Source: Absidia repens (Eukaryota; Mucoromycota; Mucoromycetes; Mucorales; Cunninghamellaceae). Taken from it: a stretch of 64,000 nucleotides of DNA. Under the pieces are notes generated by a model that did not search any database, had not been told where the DNA came from, and worked only from the letters and a program-made list of their open reading frames with translations. The position numbers and the translations under genes are program-made. Shown here piece after piece: positions 12,876 through 25,004 of this stretch. The stretch lies in the NCBI GenBank assembly GCA_002105175.1, contig MCGE01000005.1:1488001-1552000 (forward strand), written 5' to 3'. Each line of letters begins with the position of its first letter. The stretch's first letter is position 1.

Positions 12876-15800
12876 ATGACTTCTCCCAATGTTGATAAAC
12901 AAACTGTGTGCCTGACACTCATGGCTGTAGATGGGTTACTGAAGAGCAATCTTTTTGTCAAACTACCTGATCCTTTTGGTATGTAAAAAAAAATATGGAG
13001 TAAAATACATTATCATACCATACCATACCATACCATACCTAAATGACACTTTTACTAACTTTTTTGCCTTTTCATTTTTGGACCCTAAATTGTTACAGCT
13101 GTTGTGACAGTAGACCGCGAGCAGATTCGCACTACCACAGTTATGAAAAGAACTCCCAATCCTTATTGGAACGAAAGTTTTGAATTGTAAGTTATACGGT
13201 ATTCGATAGGATGGGGCCAGGAAATATTGGTTATTGACCACATCATCTGTGATGTTATTTTTGAGTAGGCAGGTTACCAGTGAAAGCGTCATTAACATTC
13301 AAGTTTTTGATCAAAGACAATTCAAACGAGGGAATCAAGGATTCTTGGGCTCTACTAAATTCCAGTTAAAGAAGGTCATTGATATGCAAGCTGGTGGTGA
13401 TGGTGAGTAATGCCGAAGGAACAGACTCTTGTGCCAATAAGTATATTCTAACCTCTTTATTATCCTAGAAACGCTAGTCCTCCAATTGGCAGAGCCTCAT
13501 ACCGATAATCATGCCCATGGAAAATTGCTTCTCAATATATCAGTTCCCACCAAAACGCCTACACAGATTGGATCCAATAGTAGCTCTATATCAGAACCTA
13601 CAAATACAAATCGGCCTACAATGCAACAATCAACATCTATCGCTACATCATCACCATTAGAACCGTCATCATTAACGCCGTCATCATTATGGCCACCATC
13701 ATCGTCAAGGGAAGCTTCCACTTCTACCAACAATTTTGAAATAGAATCGGAAGCGCATTTGTCGAATTCTTCTTCGGGATCTTTAAACTATCAGTCTTTA
13801 AGTCAATACAAAAACGAATCTGATGGTTTACCTTTTGGGTAAGTCATCTATGGCTACTAGTACATATTCATTCCTATTAAATTTTTTAATTTATTACAGA
13901 TGGGAAAAACGTGTAGACCATTCGAATCGTACTTACTTTGTGGATCACAACACTCGGACAACAACCTGGACACGACCTTCGTAAGTACAGCGAAAGGAGC
14001 TTGGGAAATGAACAGTGCTTTTGTTGTTATTGTTTGATTGATTGATTGATTTCAGTAGAAATGTTACACAGAGTGAACCATTGAAATTTAATGCATTGGA
14101 TAGTCGACCTCGCAGCACTCATGAAATCGTTCAGGAACGACCAACAGCAGATGAATCATCAACAGCTTCCAACGCAGCACAAACAGCGATACAAACACCA
14201 TTAGAAATATTACGAGCTCTCGAGGAATCACAATCAACTCAGTCTACAAGATTATCGTCAGTATCCGAAGTTACAGATTGCAGCACCACGGAATCACAAA
14301 ACAGCTCAATGACAGTCAATGAGAATCCGTTACCAGCTGGATGGGGTAAGTGACTATTATCATAATCATAATGGGGGAAAGAGCTATCGACTGATGGGTA
14401 CTATTTTATATTGATAGAAATACGTACATCTCCTGAGGGTCGTACATACTTTGCGAATCGCAACACTCTCATGACAGCTTGGACAGATCCTAGACGTCAA
14501 CCGCATACTAGCACCGATACTGAATGGACACAATTACAACCCGTTTCTTCTATCGGGTCTCTTCCATCTGGGTAAGGGAGAAAAAAAAAGGTCATGGAAT
14601 ATAGCGGGACTAACTGTCTTTTCGGCCATAGATGGGAAAGACGTCTGACGTCCACAGGTCGTGCATATTATGTGGATCACCATACTAAAATCACTACATG
14701 GAATGGTAAGCGGAATTAAAACATATGGAAAATAGGATCAAGCCAAGGCATTTACTGGATAATATATTTATACTCTAGATCCTCGTTTACGTAGTGGACT
14801 TCGTCAAATTGACCCGCAATACAAGCTTGATTTCAGCCGGAAATTGACTTACTTCCGATCACGATCTGCTCTACAACCTGCCTCTGGACACTGCCATATC
14901 AAGGTGCGCCGGGATCATATATTCCCTGATTCATTTGACGTAATCATGCGACAAACTCCTGCTAATCTCAAAAAGAGACTGGTGGTGAAATTTCATGGCG
15001 AAGAGGGCTTGGATTATGGTGGTCTTTCAAGGTAATTGGAGAAAAAGCAATTTACTCTCAATTCTGTTTACTTACCTTGTTGTTGTTTTCTTTATTATTA
15101 GAGAATACTTTTTCCTCTTGTCACATGAAATATTTAATCCGATCTACTGGTAAGGGGGAAATTTCGAATGATCATCAATACCCAAACAAAAGGAACGAAT
15201 TTGTCCTGGTTCTTATTTTATTTTTATTTTTTCACCGCACGCTAGTCTCTTTGAATACTCTGCGCATGACAACTACACATTGCAAATATCTCCTCATTCA
15301 AACATCAACCCAGAACATCTGAACTACTTCAAATTCATTGGTCGTATTGTTGGCTTGGCCATTTTCCATCGTCGATACCTGGATGCCTATTTTATTGTCT
15401 CCTTTTACAAGATGATCTTGGTCAAGAAGGTCTCAGTAGCGGATCTGGAGAGCGTAGATAACGAGTTTCATCGAAGTTTACTATGGATTCTGTAAGTTTT
15501 GACAGCAAAAATAATGATAGTGATGATTGTTGGCTGATTTTATACTCTTATGTACTGTGTATGATAGCAACAACGATATTACGGATGTTTTGGAACTTAC
15601 GTTCTCGGTGGATGACAATCATTTTGGTGAAATAAGGACTTTGGATCTCGTACCTTTTGGTCGTGATATCGAAGTAACCGAGGAAAATAAAAAAGAATAT
15701 GTTGCGTAAGTAAAATGGGATAAACAAGTAATAGCTGACTATATACTAATTATATTTTCTGGGGGGGACGAATGGCGTATATCAGATTGGTCACAGAATG

Positions 15801-16350
15801 GCGTATATCGAAACGCGTGGAAGAACAATTTGAAGCATTCAAGGAAGGATTCAATCAGTTAATACCTCAAGAGCTGATCAATGTATTTGATGAACGTGAA
15901 TTGGAACTTCTTATCGGTGGGATTGCCGAGATAGATGTGGATGATTGGGAAAAATATACTGTTTACCGGGGATATACAGAGCAAGACGAAACTATTCGAT
16001 GGTTTTGGAAATGTGTCCGATCCTGGGATAACGAAAAGAAATCAAGGCTACTTCAATTTACAACTGGTACTTCCCGTATTCCGATCAATGGTTTCAAAGA
16101 TTTGCATGGTAGTGACGGTCCAAGGCAATTCACCATTGAAAAATCAAGCGATCTAGACGGTGGTCTACCTAAAGCGCACACATGGTAAGATAATAATGCA
16201 TGAAGATCATCAAAATCATTACATTACTGATCGGCTTCCATTTTTAGTTTCAATCGAATTGATATGCCAATTTATAGAACCTACGATGTATTTGTTGCAA
16301 AACTATCTCTGGCTGTAGAGGAGTCTTTGAATTATTTTGGTCAAGACTAA
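12876..16350 (+). CDS. rsp5: HECT-type E3 ubiquitin ligase, Rsp5/NEDD4 family
   Basis: Starts ATG ACT TCT at 12876 and ends at TAA 16348-16350. Domain order is complete: an N-terminal C2 domain (12876 to about 13410, with LPDPFAVVTV and [12 protein letters not shown]), a Ser/Thr-rich linker, and three WW domains at about 13835-13980 (LPFGWEKRVD...TTWTRP), 14325-14500 (LPAGWEIRTS...AWTDP) and 14565-14706 (LPSGWERRLT...TTWND). A HECT domain runs from about 14800 to the end. The catalytic cysteine lies in KAHTCFNRID near the C-terminus; its codon is split by the last intron (TG | T, intron about 16186-16247). Rsp5 ubiquitinates membrane and cytosolic proteins through PY-motif adaptors. Three WW domains are as in yeast Rsp5. 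The first intron contains a CATAC tandem repeat near 13016-13040. Confidence 0.94.
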
Positions 16351-17413
16351 TTATATGGTTGGTTATATTAGAGTAGTATTCCCCTTTGTATATGCTTCTG
16401 TTTTCTATTAGAACGTGATTCCCCTGTTATATTTATATTTGTATATTTAAATTAATATTCCATTGTTTTTTTCGTCTTGAAATAAAAAAAACCAACGATT
16501 TTTTACTTGTTACACAATGAGTTATGGGTGGAGAAACTTTTGCATGATTATATCGATTCCAAAACAATGAGGGAGAAAACTGGATTGATTAGTGTTATGA
16601 TCGTCCATTGATTACTCATCAAAACTTTAATCTATTGACAAATATTGCTTGTTTTTTTATTATTTTTATTATTATTATTATTTATTATTCGGTTTTTTAT
16701 CAATCAATGTTTTTATATACCGGTACAGGCACTAACTTTGCCAAAGTGGAAAGAATGTATTTGACTCGGTACCTGTGCTACAATAGGCTTTTCGATGATT
16801 AAAAAACTTCTTTGGAATTGCTAAAACTCTGTGTACTCCATTCGTCCAGTTTTTTCCTTTTTTGAAACGCATGTTTTTAGCCGCAGTAATCACTGGATAA
16901 ACGATTATCATGCTTATTTGAGTGATATTGTGCCAAAGAACATGAAGTTGTCTATAATGTTACAGGTTTACAAAAAGTATTATATATGCTTTTTAATTTC
17001 TGAATATTTTTGATTTTACTTATTCTTTTTTTTTTCTGGATCATTGGGAAAACTTCATTCCGGGCCTTTTTACCTGATACACGTGAGTCACAGTCATACA
17101 AAACCGATCGGCTGAATAAACATACAAAAAACACTTTTGGATACCAATCATATCGTGCCTTGTGAGTCAACACTGCCGACTGGAAGAAAACTCAAAATCA
17201 AACCCCGCGTTTTTCAGCAGCTTAGCAATTTTTTTTTTTTTTTTTTCAAATCGAATTCCCTTCTCTTTCTTTCGCTTTTATCTATTTTTTCTCCCCTACC
17301 TATTATCTCTCTCTCTCACTTATCACTTTCTTCTTCCTGACTTTGTTACTGCAACAGGGTATATTTTGTGATTGGCGCGATACATCCATATATTGTCGAA
17401 TATACTTCAATTA
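16351..17413. other. Intergenic region upstream of the fungal_trans gene
   Basis: AT-rich. It holds the RSP5 3' end with an AATAAAA signal near 16481, an ATT microsatellite at about 16664-16687, and a T17 tract at about 17230-17246 followed by CT-rich sequence typical of a fungal 5' leader. I looked here for an exon encoding a Zn(II)2Cys6 cluster for the next gene and did not find a Cys-rich frame. Confidence 0.5.
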
Positions 17414-19927
17414 ATGGGGGCAACAACAGTGAATGGACGACAACAACGAGGGACACGAAAGACTTCTTCCATTTCAAAGAAAAAGGCCCAGCAATCACCT
17501 TTATCTGAAGAAGACAAGGCGGCATCCTTGGAGTTGAAAACACAGCAACATGACCTGGAATCTCTTCAAATTACTTTTTATGAAATCGAATCTTGGATTG
17601 AAAAAACTACTCCTTTATTGACTCGAATGACCAAGGAATTAGACAAAGCTTCGGTTCAGTTTGGAAAATGGCGTTCGAACTCTGGAACATCTACCTCTGC
17701 TGTCCCTTCTAATACGGCAACCAATACAGCGAATGTCAACAACAACGGTTTCACTGATCATCATCTTCGAACTGGGTCTTTATCCATGCCAACTTCCTGG
17801 TCAACAACAACTCAACCAGACACTACAGGACTGCCGACTTCAGCGATGACTATGCCTGCAGCATCATTATCAACGTCGACACCAACGACTTCAACAACAA
17901 ATGAAAGGCAAAATTCAAGTGTGTGCCCGATGCAGTGGTCAATGTCATTTCAGCCCAACAATTCTATGCGCCTTGAAACGAACATCAAATCTGTCGACCA
18001 GCTTGTGGAAGCTGTTCAACAAATTCGACTATTGACAGATCCTGAAAATAGCAACGCTCCAGACGACACCTCGAACCCTCAAGGCGACGACTTTTTGCCT
18101 GGGTGCAATGGTATATTCACTCACCCGTCATCATCACCTCTCTTTGGATCCTTCTTCGATGTACGTCCGCCTTGTACTGAATATTGGAAAAACGCCATTG
18201 GAAGACGACCGATCATCTGTTTAGAAGACTACAAGCATTGCAACATGAACATCAATCGACTCACCAAGGACGTATCAGCTAATGTCATGCACTATATTTG
18301 TCATCTCTACTGGGATTGTCTTCATCCGAAATTCTCATCTGACTGGACGACTTTTTGGGACCGATGCGGTGATCCGAAACGCAATCAACTGTGCATTGAC
18401 TCTGGTTTGGCTATGGTGTTTCTACATGGGACTCGGCATCACAAAGATATTTGCGCCAACGTCAAGGACATTGCCTTCTTTTATTACGATCGTGCTCGGG
18501 ATAGCTTGATGGATTACTTCGATACCCCACATTGTGCGACGTTGGAAACTTTGATGAACCTATCCATGTTTTGTATCCTGTGCAAACGCCATTCTCAATC
18601 AAGAATTTATATTGGACTGGGACTACGAATGATGTTGGAAATGGGGATGCACAGGCGGGCTTCTTTACCAAAAAACAATGATCTCTTGCGGAAAAAGTAT
18701 TTGAAATTCTTCATGGTGCTCTACTACAACGACATTCAAAGCTCTTTGTATTCTGGTGAACCGGCGCTCCTCAACGACAATGAATGCGATATTGATTTTT
18801 ATGAAGTCATCTCCCTGAACAAGACTTTGCAAGAAACAAAACAGGCGGCGTATGACGACAAGATTATTGAAAAGGAAACCTTCTTCGCCCACCTTATGGC
18901 TTTGGCAAAACTTGGAAAACAAACAATGGAATTGGTGAATGAATATCAAAAGCAAGAGCCTCAACCTCGTAAGTTACCTGGTTTTTACTGTATAGAAAAA
19001 AACATTACACACAAACAGCTAACGTATACGTTATTCATTATCTCTAATTTATTACTAGATCGTGTACATGAAGATCTTCCTTATCGGTGGGCCAAACGGG
19101 TGCAAGCTATGGAAATTGATTTGTCTCGTTGGTATGACCGTTTACCTGATTATTATCGTGTAGATCCACAACCTCCTTCTCCCCCACCAACATTCAATGA
19201 ACATCCTCATCTAGTATATGGTAGACAGCAACATCGCCAACAGAATCCTCAGAATCCTTCTTCAACTCCTTCAACTACTGGGGAATATCCACACTCACCC
19301 ATGAGTGCTGACGATTTACGTGTCCAATCGGCATTATTGTTGATGTTGCAATATCAAACTCAGTGGATTATTCTTCACAAGACCTTTCACCATCCTGCTT
19401 CTTCAAGACGAAACTCACCGCAAACGTCATCATCCTCTGATTTTACTCCATTCGGTACATCTCCACCCAGCTTGTCAAAGTCTTCTTCCTCCGCAACAAA
19501 AGAATCAACATCTTCACCATCATCAACAACAACACCATCTTGCAATAAATGGAGTGCGACAGGTTCGACCTATCAATGGCAACGACAATGTATCGATCGA
19601 TCTCAAGACATCTGTTTGGATGCTGCCAATCGTATCGTAGTTATCGCTGAAGCTATCACCAAGAAATTTGGATGGTGCGTTTGTCAACAATTTGTCAGCT
19701 GTATCTATCAAGCTTCTACGGTATTTTGCAGGGACGCCATCTTCAACAATCACTCTATCACACCAGAACGACAGCATGCGGACGCAATGATCCAACGAAT
19801 TGTACGTGTTCTTGCTGCAAGCACGATCAATTACGAAGGGCTTCCTGACGACATGAACTTCACACTTTTAGAACTCCTGAATAGACACAGTGCTTTACCA
19901 GTCTCAACCACACCTACTGCTGACTTC

Positions 19928-19986
<59 letters not shown>

Positions 19987-20632
19987 CAATGATGACTACG
20001 AAATGGATGACAAGAATCACTTGTTGGCGTCTAGAACTTTATGTCATGACAACAATACGACCAGCAATGACAAGAACGGCGATGGCTTCGATTTTATACC
20101 CGCATGGAACAACATGAATGACATCAAAATGGAACAAGAGGATAGGGAGGCGATGAATGACTCTTCTTCGGACTACTTTACAATAGATGCAAACACACTT
20201 TATATGCCTTCGTCACCTACGAATTCAATACCTTCACCAGCACCACTTTTGGCATCGACTTCATCACCGGACTTTGCAACCCCTCAATCAATCTCTTTAG
20301 AATTACCAGCTGGACTGACTCAACAACAACAACCGCAATTACCTTCGGTACTGGATTCACCACCAATGACAACAATACGTGGATTCAATGATGCATTACC
20401 AAACTCACCTCATATGTATCAGCAATGTCTTACACAACCACGCATTCAATCATCACGACTTCGTTCTTTGATGGCAGATCAATCACCCACAGAGGCAATG
20501 TTATCGATCAAAATGAAGGACCCCGTGGTAGATGATGCAATGGCAATGGAAAAAACAAATACATCGTCTTCTAGTTGGCGACACAAATTCTCGTCTCCAA
20601 GTGTGGCCATTGGAAACCAGCGGATCATTTAG
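17414..20632 (+). CDS. Fungal_trans-domain transcription regulator without a visible zinc cluster
   Basis: The ATG at 17414 starts a basic, low-complexity N-terminus (RQQRGTRKTSSISKKKAQQ), then a helical segment (LESLQITFYEIESWIEK) resembling the dimerisation region that normally follows a Zn(II)2Cys6 cluster. From about 18,160 to 19,150 the sequence fits the fungal-specific transcription factor domain (EYWKNAIGRRPIICLEDY; FYYDRARDSLMDYF; YIGLGLRMMLEMGMHRR; KYLKFFMVLYYNDIQSSLY). The C-terminal third is Ser/Thr/Pro/Gln-rich and acidic, like an activation domain, with a Thr-Ala repeat. A spliceable 90-nt intron (18969-19058, GTAAGT...CTAG) is in frame and stop-free, so the protein is about 1042 residues spliced or 1072 if retained. 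The family acts in the nucleus; without a zinc cluster this one may act by dimerisation or use an unannotated upstream exon. Confidence 0.8.
19928..19987 (+). repeat. ACAGCA hexanucleotide repeat coding for Thr-Ala
   Basis: About nine copies of the hexamer ACAGCA in the fungal_trans gene encode alternating Thr-Ala. The same DNA read one frame away would be a polyglutamine tract. Flanking sequence on both sides stays in the Thr-Ala frame, so no frameshift is needed. Confidence 0.9.
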
Positions 20633-21457
20633 TTATACTTTATGTTTGTTCACTCTATCACTTGCTTCCCTTTCCCTTATTAGTTTATTTTCTTACTTAT
20701 ATATATTATTATTATTATCATTATTATCATTATTATTTGTCTTGGTCTTGATCTTTTAGATATTTATTTTGTATCATGTTTATATTACATACTTTTTTAT
20801 TTGATTTGTTCTCTACTTTTTTTTACGTTTGTATTTATCATTTGCTTGTCATCTTTTTATATATATACACAGAGCTATGATCTATTGTGTTTGTCTCTTT
20901 TTATACCGCCTTCAATAAAATGAAATTAAAATAGAAAAGTGTCTCAGCCTTTTGAATGCATTCGTTAGTTAACGCTGCTGGGTGTGATGCATAATGGCGT
21001 TGTGTCATTTACTGGTGAAATCAATGGAGGAAGGGTAAATATAGATGAGCATACAACGTGGGGTGGAAAGTAGCAAATTCGACTGGGGGCGGGGGAATTG
21101 ACATGGTATGGTGCGGCTCACTAATAATGTCAAATATTAGGCATGATCCTAGAAAGCTGATGGCTTTTTAAAAAATGGCCACCTCAAAAAAACAATGTAT
21201 AAACATGATAATTCAGACCTTTAAGAACAAAACGTGTACATCAGTTGTTTGTTTTTTTTACAAAAAAGAAAAACTTATGAGCCATCAAAAAAAGAAGACT
21301 TTGGCTGGCTGGCCTAGGATTTGAAACGCATCTGATGTACTAAAATGGAAAATGATATGTGCATTTATTTTGTAAAACACCGCGAAAACTGTAAAATATT
21401 ATACAGAAAACAAGGTCCTGTTTTTTGCTCGTTCCCGCTCCCATATCAAGCGTAGCT

Positions 21458-21520
21458 AATAGATGTAGATGTAGATGTAGATGTAGATGTAGATGTAGAT
21501 GTAGACGTAGACGTAGATTG
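21458..21520. repeat. TAGATG microsatellite
   Basis: About ten tandem copies of TAGATG, the last ones varying to TAGACG, seen directly in the sequence. Confidence 0.9.
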
Positions 21521-21715
21521 TAAGACTTGCAAATGAGTATTAGTTTATGTATTTTTATTTATTATTTGTACAATAAAAAGTGCCATCCCTTCTTTTTTTG
21601 TTGTTGTTGTACGGACGCACACCCGTTTGTATTTTTCTGCTTATAATAAGTCCATGTATATACATTTGGTAAGACAATCAAACAATGATAGAAAAAGGCA
21701 AGACAAAGTTTATTC

Positions 21716-21905
21716 AATAGTAATTATAACAATGACAACCAATACTAAACTAAGATGAAGGTTAATCTAATAGTGGTCCCAAATTCTGGATATAAAATGA
21801 AAGGGGTTCCCCATGCATCTCGTAAGACCTGAGCTGAAAACCCTTCTAAACTAGTCCTGACACTAATCCCAGTTGAACATCATCCCATTGAGATCAATGA
21901 ATTGG
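21716..21905 (-). repeat. Dispersed polyadenylation-signal repeat, copy B
   Basis: On the minus strand this shows the family landmarks: GGGATTAGTGTCAG, CTAGTTTAGAAGGG, the core GCATGGGGAACCCCTTTCAT and a 3' end TATTGAATAAA. It is more diverged from copies A and G than they are from each other. Confidence 0.65.
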
Positions 21906-22224
21906 TGGTGACTTGGGAAAAAAAAAAAAGAAAAGAAAGGAAGGAGGCAAAAAAAAAAAAAAAAAAAAAAAGGCTTTAAAAGGTATTTTTCAAACTGCGA
22001 TTGAAGTCATAAAATTGAAATGAAAATTGAAAATTTGACATTATGAGCCGTACCATAGATCAATATTCAATGGAGCCTCTGGAAAGGAAAAAACTTGAAT
22101 CTCGGTTTCAGAAACATTTTCAAACATAATTGAATTGCTTGTTTGTTATTCTAAAAAAGGAAGCCAGGAAAAAAGAACTTTACTACTATTGGTGAAAATA
22201 CTCGGGTATACTCATTTCCCGCAT

Positions 22225-22790
22225 TTCGTCACAGTGGAAAAAAACAAAAAATATGGTGAATTTGATTCAATTTAGATTGAAGTTGATACATTTTGATTTA
22301 TTAGTGATGATCATGTCGCCTATGTCAACGGAAGATTGAACTGATGTATATTTTTACGAAGATTCCCCAATCAGGCAATAGAAGAAGGTGTTGTATGAAT
22401 CATCTTTTTACAACCCCCCCCCTCTTCCCCGTTCATACGAGTATTCACAAATACAACATGTCTACTGTGAGTATTTCTCTTCCACAATACAACACTACTA
22501 TATCCTACAATAGATTAACAACACATAGCCGTATCCCTCAAAGGATAATATATTTAACACAAAAACAATGTACATAAATATTTTTTCAAATGTGATTTTC
22601 TTTATTGCAGTGATAAGATGATACAATAGAGAGTAATAGTAAAATAAGAGACAATATATAATAACATATAAGAGATGAAGAGGATACTAAGATGAAGGGG
22701 CAGATGATAGGAATGATGTGCACACTAAAATAATGGGAATTAGGTTCACTAGTGTGGAGTGGGGATGATGGAGATGAGCACTAAAGTAAA
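22225..22790. repeat. Duplicated block, copy 1 (partner at 30995-31690)
   Basis: Begins with GTCACAGTGGAAAAAAA, contains TTGATGTATATTTTTACRAA-like sequence, CATACGAGTATTCACAAATA, ATGTCTACTGTGAGTATTTC, TGTGATTTTCTTTATTGCAG and GATGAAGGGGCAGATGATAG, and ends near GTTCACTAGTGTGGAG. All of these recur in the same order at 30995-31690. No coding frame is conserved between copies, so it is probably a non-autonomous element or a segmental duplication. Confidence 0.7.
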
Positions 22791-22956
22791 AAATAAAAAA
22801 AAAAAAATAAAAAAAAAAAGTTGAAAATGTACAGTGAGTAATAAAACGGATGAAGGCCGAAAAAAAAAATCCAAAAGCTGGAAGAGAATGAGAGGAAATT
22901 TTTTACCAGAAGGAAAAGAAATAAAAAAAAATGAAGGCGCGGGGTTTAATTTTTAT

Positions 22957-23343
22957 CTAAGTTCTGCGTTTGGCTATTGATGCTTCAAGGGGAGTCATTA
23001 TTTCAACGCCATCCGGTTCAATGGCTGAGGATGGAGCTGGTGGAGTTGGAGTCATTTGGGTCATTGCTATGAGAATAACCTAATATAAAATAACATTGTA
23101 TAAAATCAGTAAACTTCTGTAATTTTGATTGTGATGTCACTTGCAAGAATTCGATCTCACGCTCAATATCCTTAAAATCATCATCTTCTATTATGACTCG
23201 ATCGTCGACGTTAATGTTGCAGCTTCCTTTACTCTTGTTGTTGCTGTTCTCTCTTCTACTTCTATTGCTCTTGTTTTTGTTGATGCAGTTGCTCTTGTCT
23301 TCGATGATACTGCTGCTGGACCTTTTATTGTTGCTATTTGTTA
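22957..23343 (-). pseudogene. 3' part of an unidentified gene interrupted by a Tc1 insertion
   Basis: On the minus strand an open frame enters from the transposon boundary at 23343, runs through a Ser/Asn/Lys-rich stretch and an acidic segment (VDDRVIIEDDDFKDIEREIE), crosses a well-formed 61-nt intron (23080-23140, GTGACA...TATTAG) and ends PLEASIAKRRT at stop 22957-22959. Across the transposon, with the element and one TA removed, the same frame is open rightwards to about 25065. Homology is not recognised. It may be a real gene broken by the transposon or an older relic. Confidence 0.45.
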
Positions 23344-23387
23344 CAGTGACTCTCAAAATCCTTCGCATGTTTTGACATTTTTCCATA
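23344..23387. repeat. Left terminal inverted repeat of the Tc1 element
   Basis: Starts CAGTGACTCTC and continues through CATGTTTTGACATTTTTCC. It is inverted relative to about 24952-24995 with one visible mismatch at position 5. Confidence 0.92.
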
Positions 23388-23603
23388 AATTGTATTTGTA
23401 GTCCCCTTCCTTTGTTCTTTTTCTATTAAAGCTCACAAAAAAAACAATCCAAATCAAAATATAGTTGAATAGCTTTTTATTGGTGCATTGTTTTTTGCAT
23501 AAATATAAAATAGAATAATAAAAAACTGCGATTAAAAAAAAAGATGTCTGCCAAAAAAGGAAAATGAATTTTGTAAAAAAAAAAAAAAAAAAAAGAAAAG
23601 AGT

Positions 23604-24603
23604 CTACCACTTCGTGTAGCCGCCCTTTGCCTTTATCAAAGCTTCAATACGCTTTGGCATCCCTTCTATCAGCTTCCTACATAATTCGGGCGTGATTTCA
23701 CGTTCCCAAACTTCAGCAATACGATCCCAATGATCGTCTTCATCCTTGGGACCGGTGTCGTAATCAGCAAGCTTTCGTTTCAATATAAACCACAAGTTTT
23801 CTATTGGATTCATATCTGGTGAATACGAGGGCCAATCCATTAACTTGATGCGGTTTTTAGCCATCCATTTTTTCGTAAATGCTGACGTATGTTTCGGATC
23901 ATTGTCTTGTTGAAGGATTGCATCCTGCTTTCGCACACCGTAATACTTAAGCGTAGTCTTGTAGTCTTCGTTCAGTATTTTGCAATACAGTTGTGAATCC
24001 ATACCGCCTTTGATCTTCGCCAAGTACCCAGGACCATCCCACATAAAACAACCCCACATAATAATGTTGCCTAAGCCATGCTTGTACGACCAGTTGACAT
24101 TATGGTCGCGCAACGGTTCACCCTTCTTGATCCATGTCCACTGCTTTCCGTCCGAACCAAAACGGTTTATTTTCGTTTCGTCGCTGAAAACCACTTTTTT
24201 CCAGTCGTCGACCGTCCAAGAACGATACTTTTTGGCCCATGCAAGACGGTTTTTTTTTCTGATCGGTGTTAATGGCAATGCTGGCTTTTTCGTCTTCGCA
24301 TTCAGATTGTTAGATTTCAACAATCGTCGAAACGTGTTCACCTTCAGCTCGTAGACCCTTTTGGGCTTCGACTGCCGTCTTGTACTTGCCGGAAAGAAAC
24401 GCCCTTATCACCTTTCTACCCAAAGATGTGCTGATGATGTTGGGTCTGCCGGCATGATTGGGGGATGGGATGGACAATTCCTTCGCAATCTTGCTAACAG
24501 TACTCAACGAAACGTTCACAGACTTTGAGATATCGGTATAAGGCGTACCTGAACGAAGTTTGGCTTCGATATCGCGTTTTTTTTCGAATGATATAGCACG
24601 CAT
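23604..24603 (-). pseudogene. Tc1-type transposase with one frameshift
   Basis: The first frame (24603 to about 24350) encodes the N-terminal paired-like helix-turn-helix DNA-binding region (DIEAKLRSGTPYTDISKSV; VSLSTVSKIAKEL; GRP motif). The second frame (about 24350 to 23604) encodes the rest of the helix-turn-helix region and the DDE nuclease: VFSDET (first D), ILQQDNDPKHT (second D) and SPDMNPIENLW (E), with 34 residues between the second D and the E, the DD34E spacing of Tc1. The switch lies at about 24350-24362 (CCCAAAAGGGTC on the minus strand) and needs one base to be skipped (+1), as if a base were inserted. Unless this is a sequencing error the copy is non-autonomous. Confidence 0.88.
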
Positions 24604-24951
24604 GATGTCAATGAGTTATTACTGGTAAAGAAGTGTAATGATGTACGAAGAAGATGGGAAATGAGTCTTTTTTTTCCCTTTTTTTTTTGTTTACGGTCAT
24701 TTTTTGGGTCTAAGCACATTCCTGGCTGAAAAAAATTCCGTATACTCCGTCCAAAAAAAAAAAAAAAAAAAAGCTCATCCAAACGGCAAAATCCTTCGAA
24801 TGCATAATTTTTTTCAGATCCCCATCATGATGACATGATGAAAGCAAATCACCAACTACAATATGTCATTCGAAAGCTTATATAAAGCGCTTTAATATTA
24901 TGTTAAAAAAAAAATAGATTTTATTATCGCATTTTGAAGAAAATTAGGGTC

Positions 24952-24995
24952 AAAGGAAAAATGTCAAAACATGCGAAGGATTTTGAGAGTTACTG
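24952..24995. repeat. Right terminal inverted repeat of the Tc1 element
   Basis: Reverse complement of the left terminal repeat; it ends GAGAGTTACTG immediately before the target TA at 24996-24997. Confidence 0.92.
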
Positions 24996-25004
24996 TACAT
25001 TATT

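Larger units (their letters stand above)
20633..22956. other. Repeat-bearing intergenic region, no supported gene
   Basis: The start holds the 3' UTR of the regulator with a CAATAAAATG signal at about 20914. The rest is AT-rich and contains the separately listed microsatellite, dispersed repeat copy B and a duplicated block shared with 30995-31690. A-rich runs occur at 21918-21972 and 22788-22820. No conserved protein is visible. Confidence 0.5.
23344..24995 (-). mobile_element. Tc1-type DNA transposon (Tc1/mariner superfamily)
   Basis: A 1652-bp element with terminal inverted repeats of about 43 bp. The left end starts CAGTGACTCTCAAAATCC and the right end is its reverse complement, with one visible mismatch (CAGTAACTC). 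The flanks are TA on both sides (23342-23343 and 24996-24997), the target duplication expected for this superfamily. It carries one transposase on the minus strand, broken by a frameshift. Because TIRs and target site are intact, the insertion is probably fairly recent. Confidence 0.93.

Noticed and set aside
23980..24354. Plus-strand open frame of 124 codons opposite the transposase
   Set aside because: Shadow of the transposase on the other strand.
24355..24361. Programmed frameshifting in the Tc1 transposase at CCCAAAAGGG
   Set aside because: The shift needed is +1, and the sequence is not in a known slippery phase; a simple indel is more likely.
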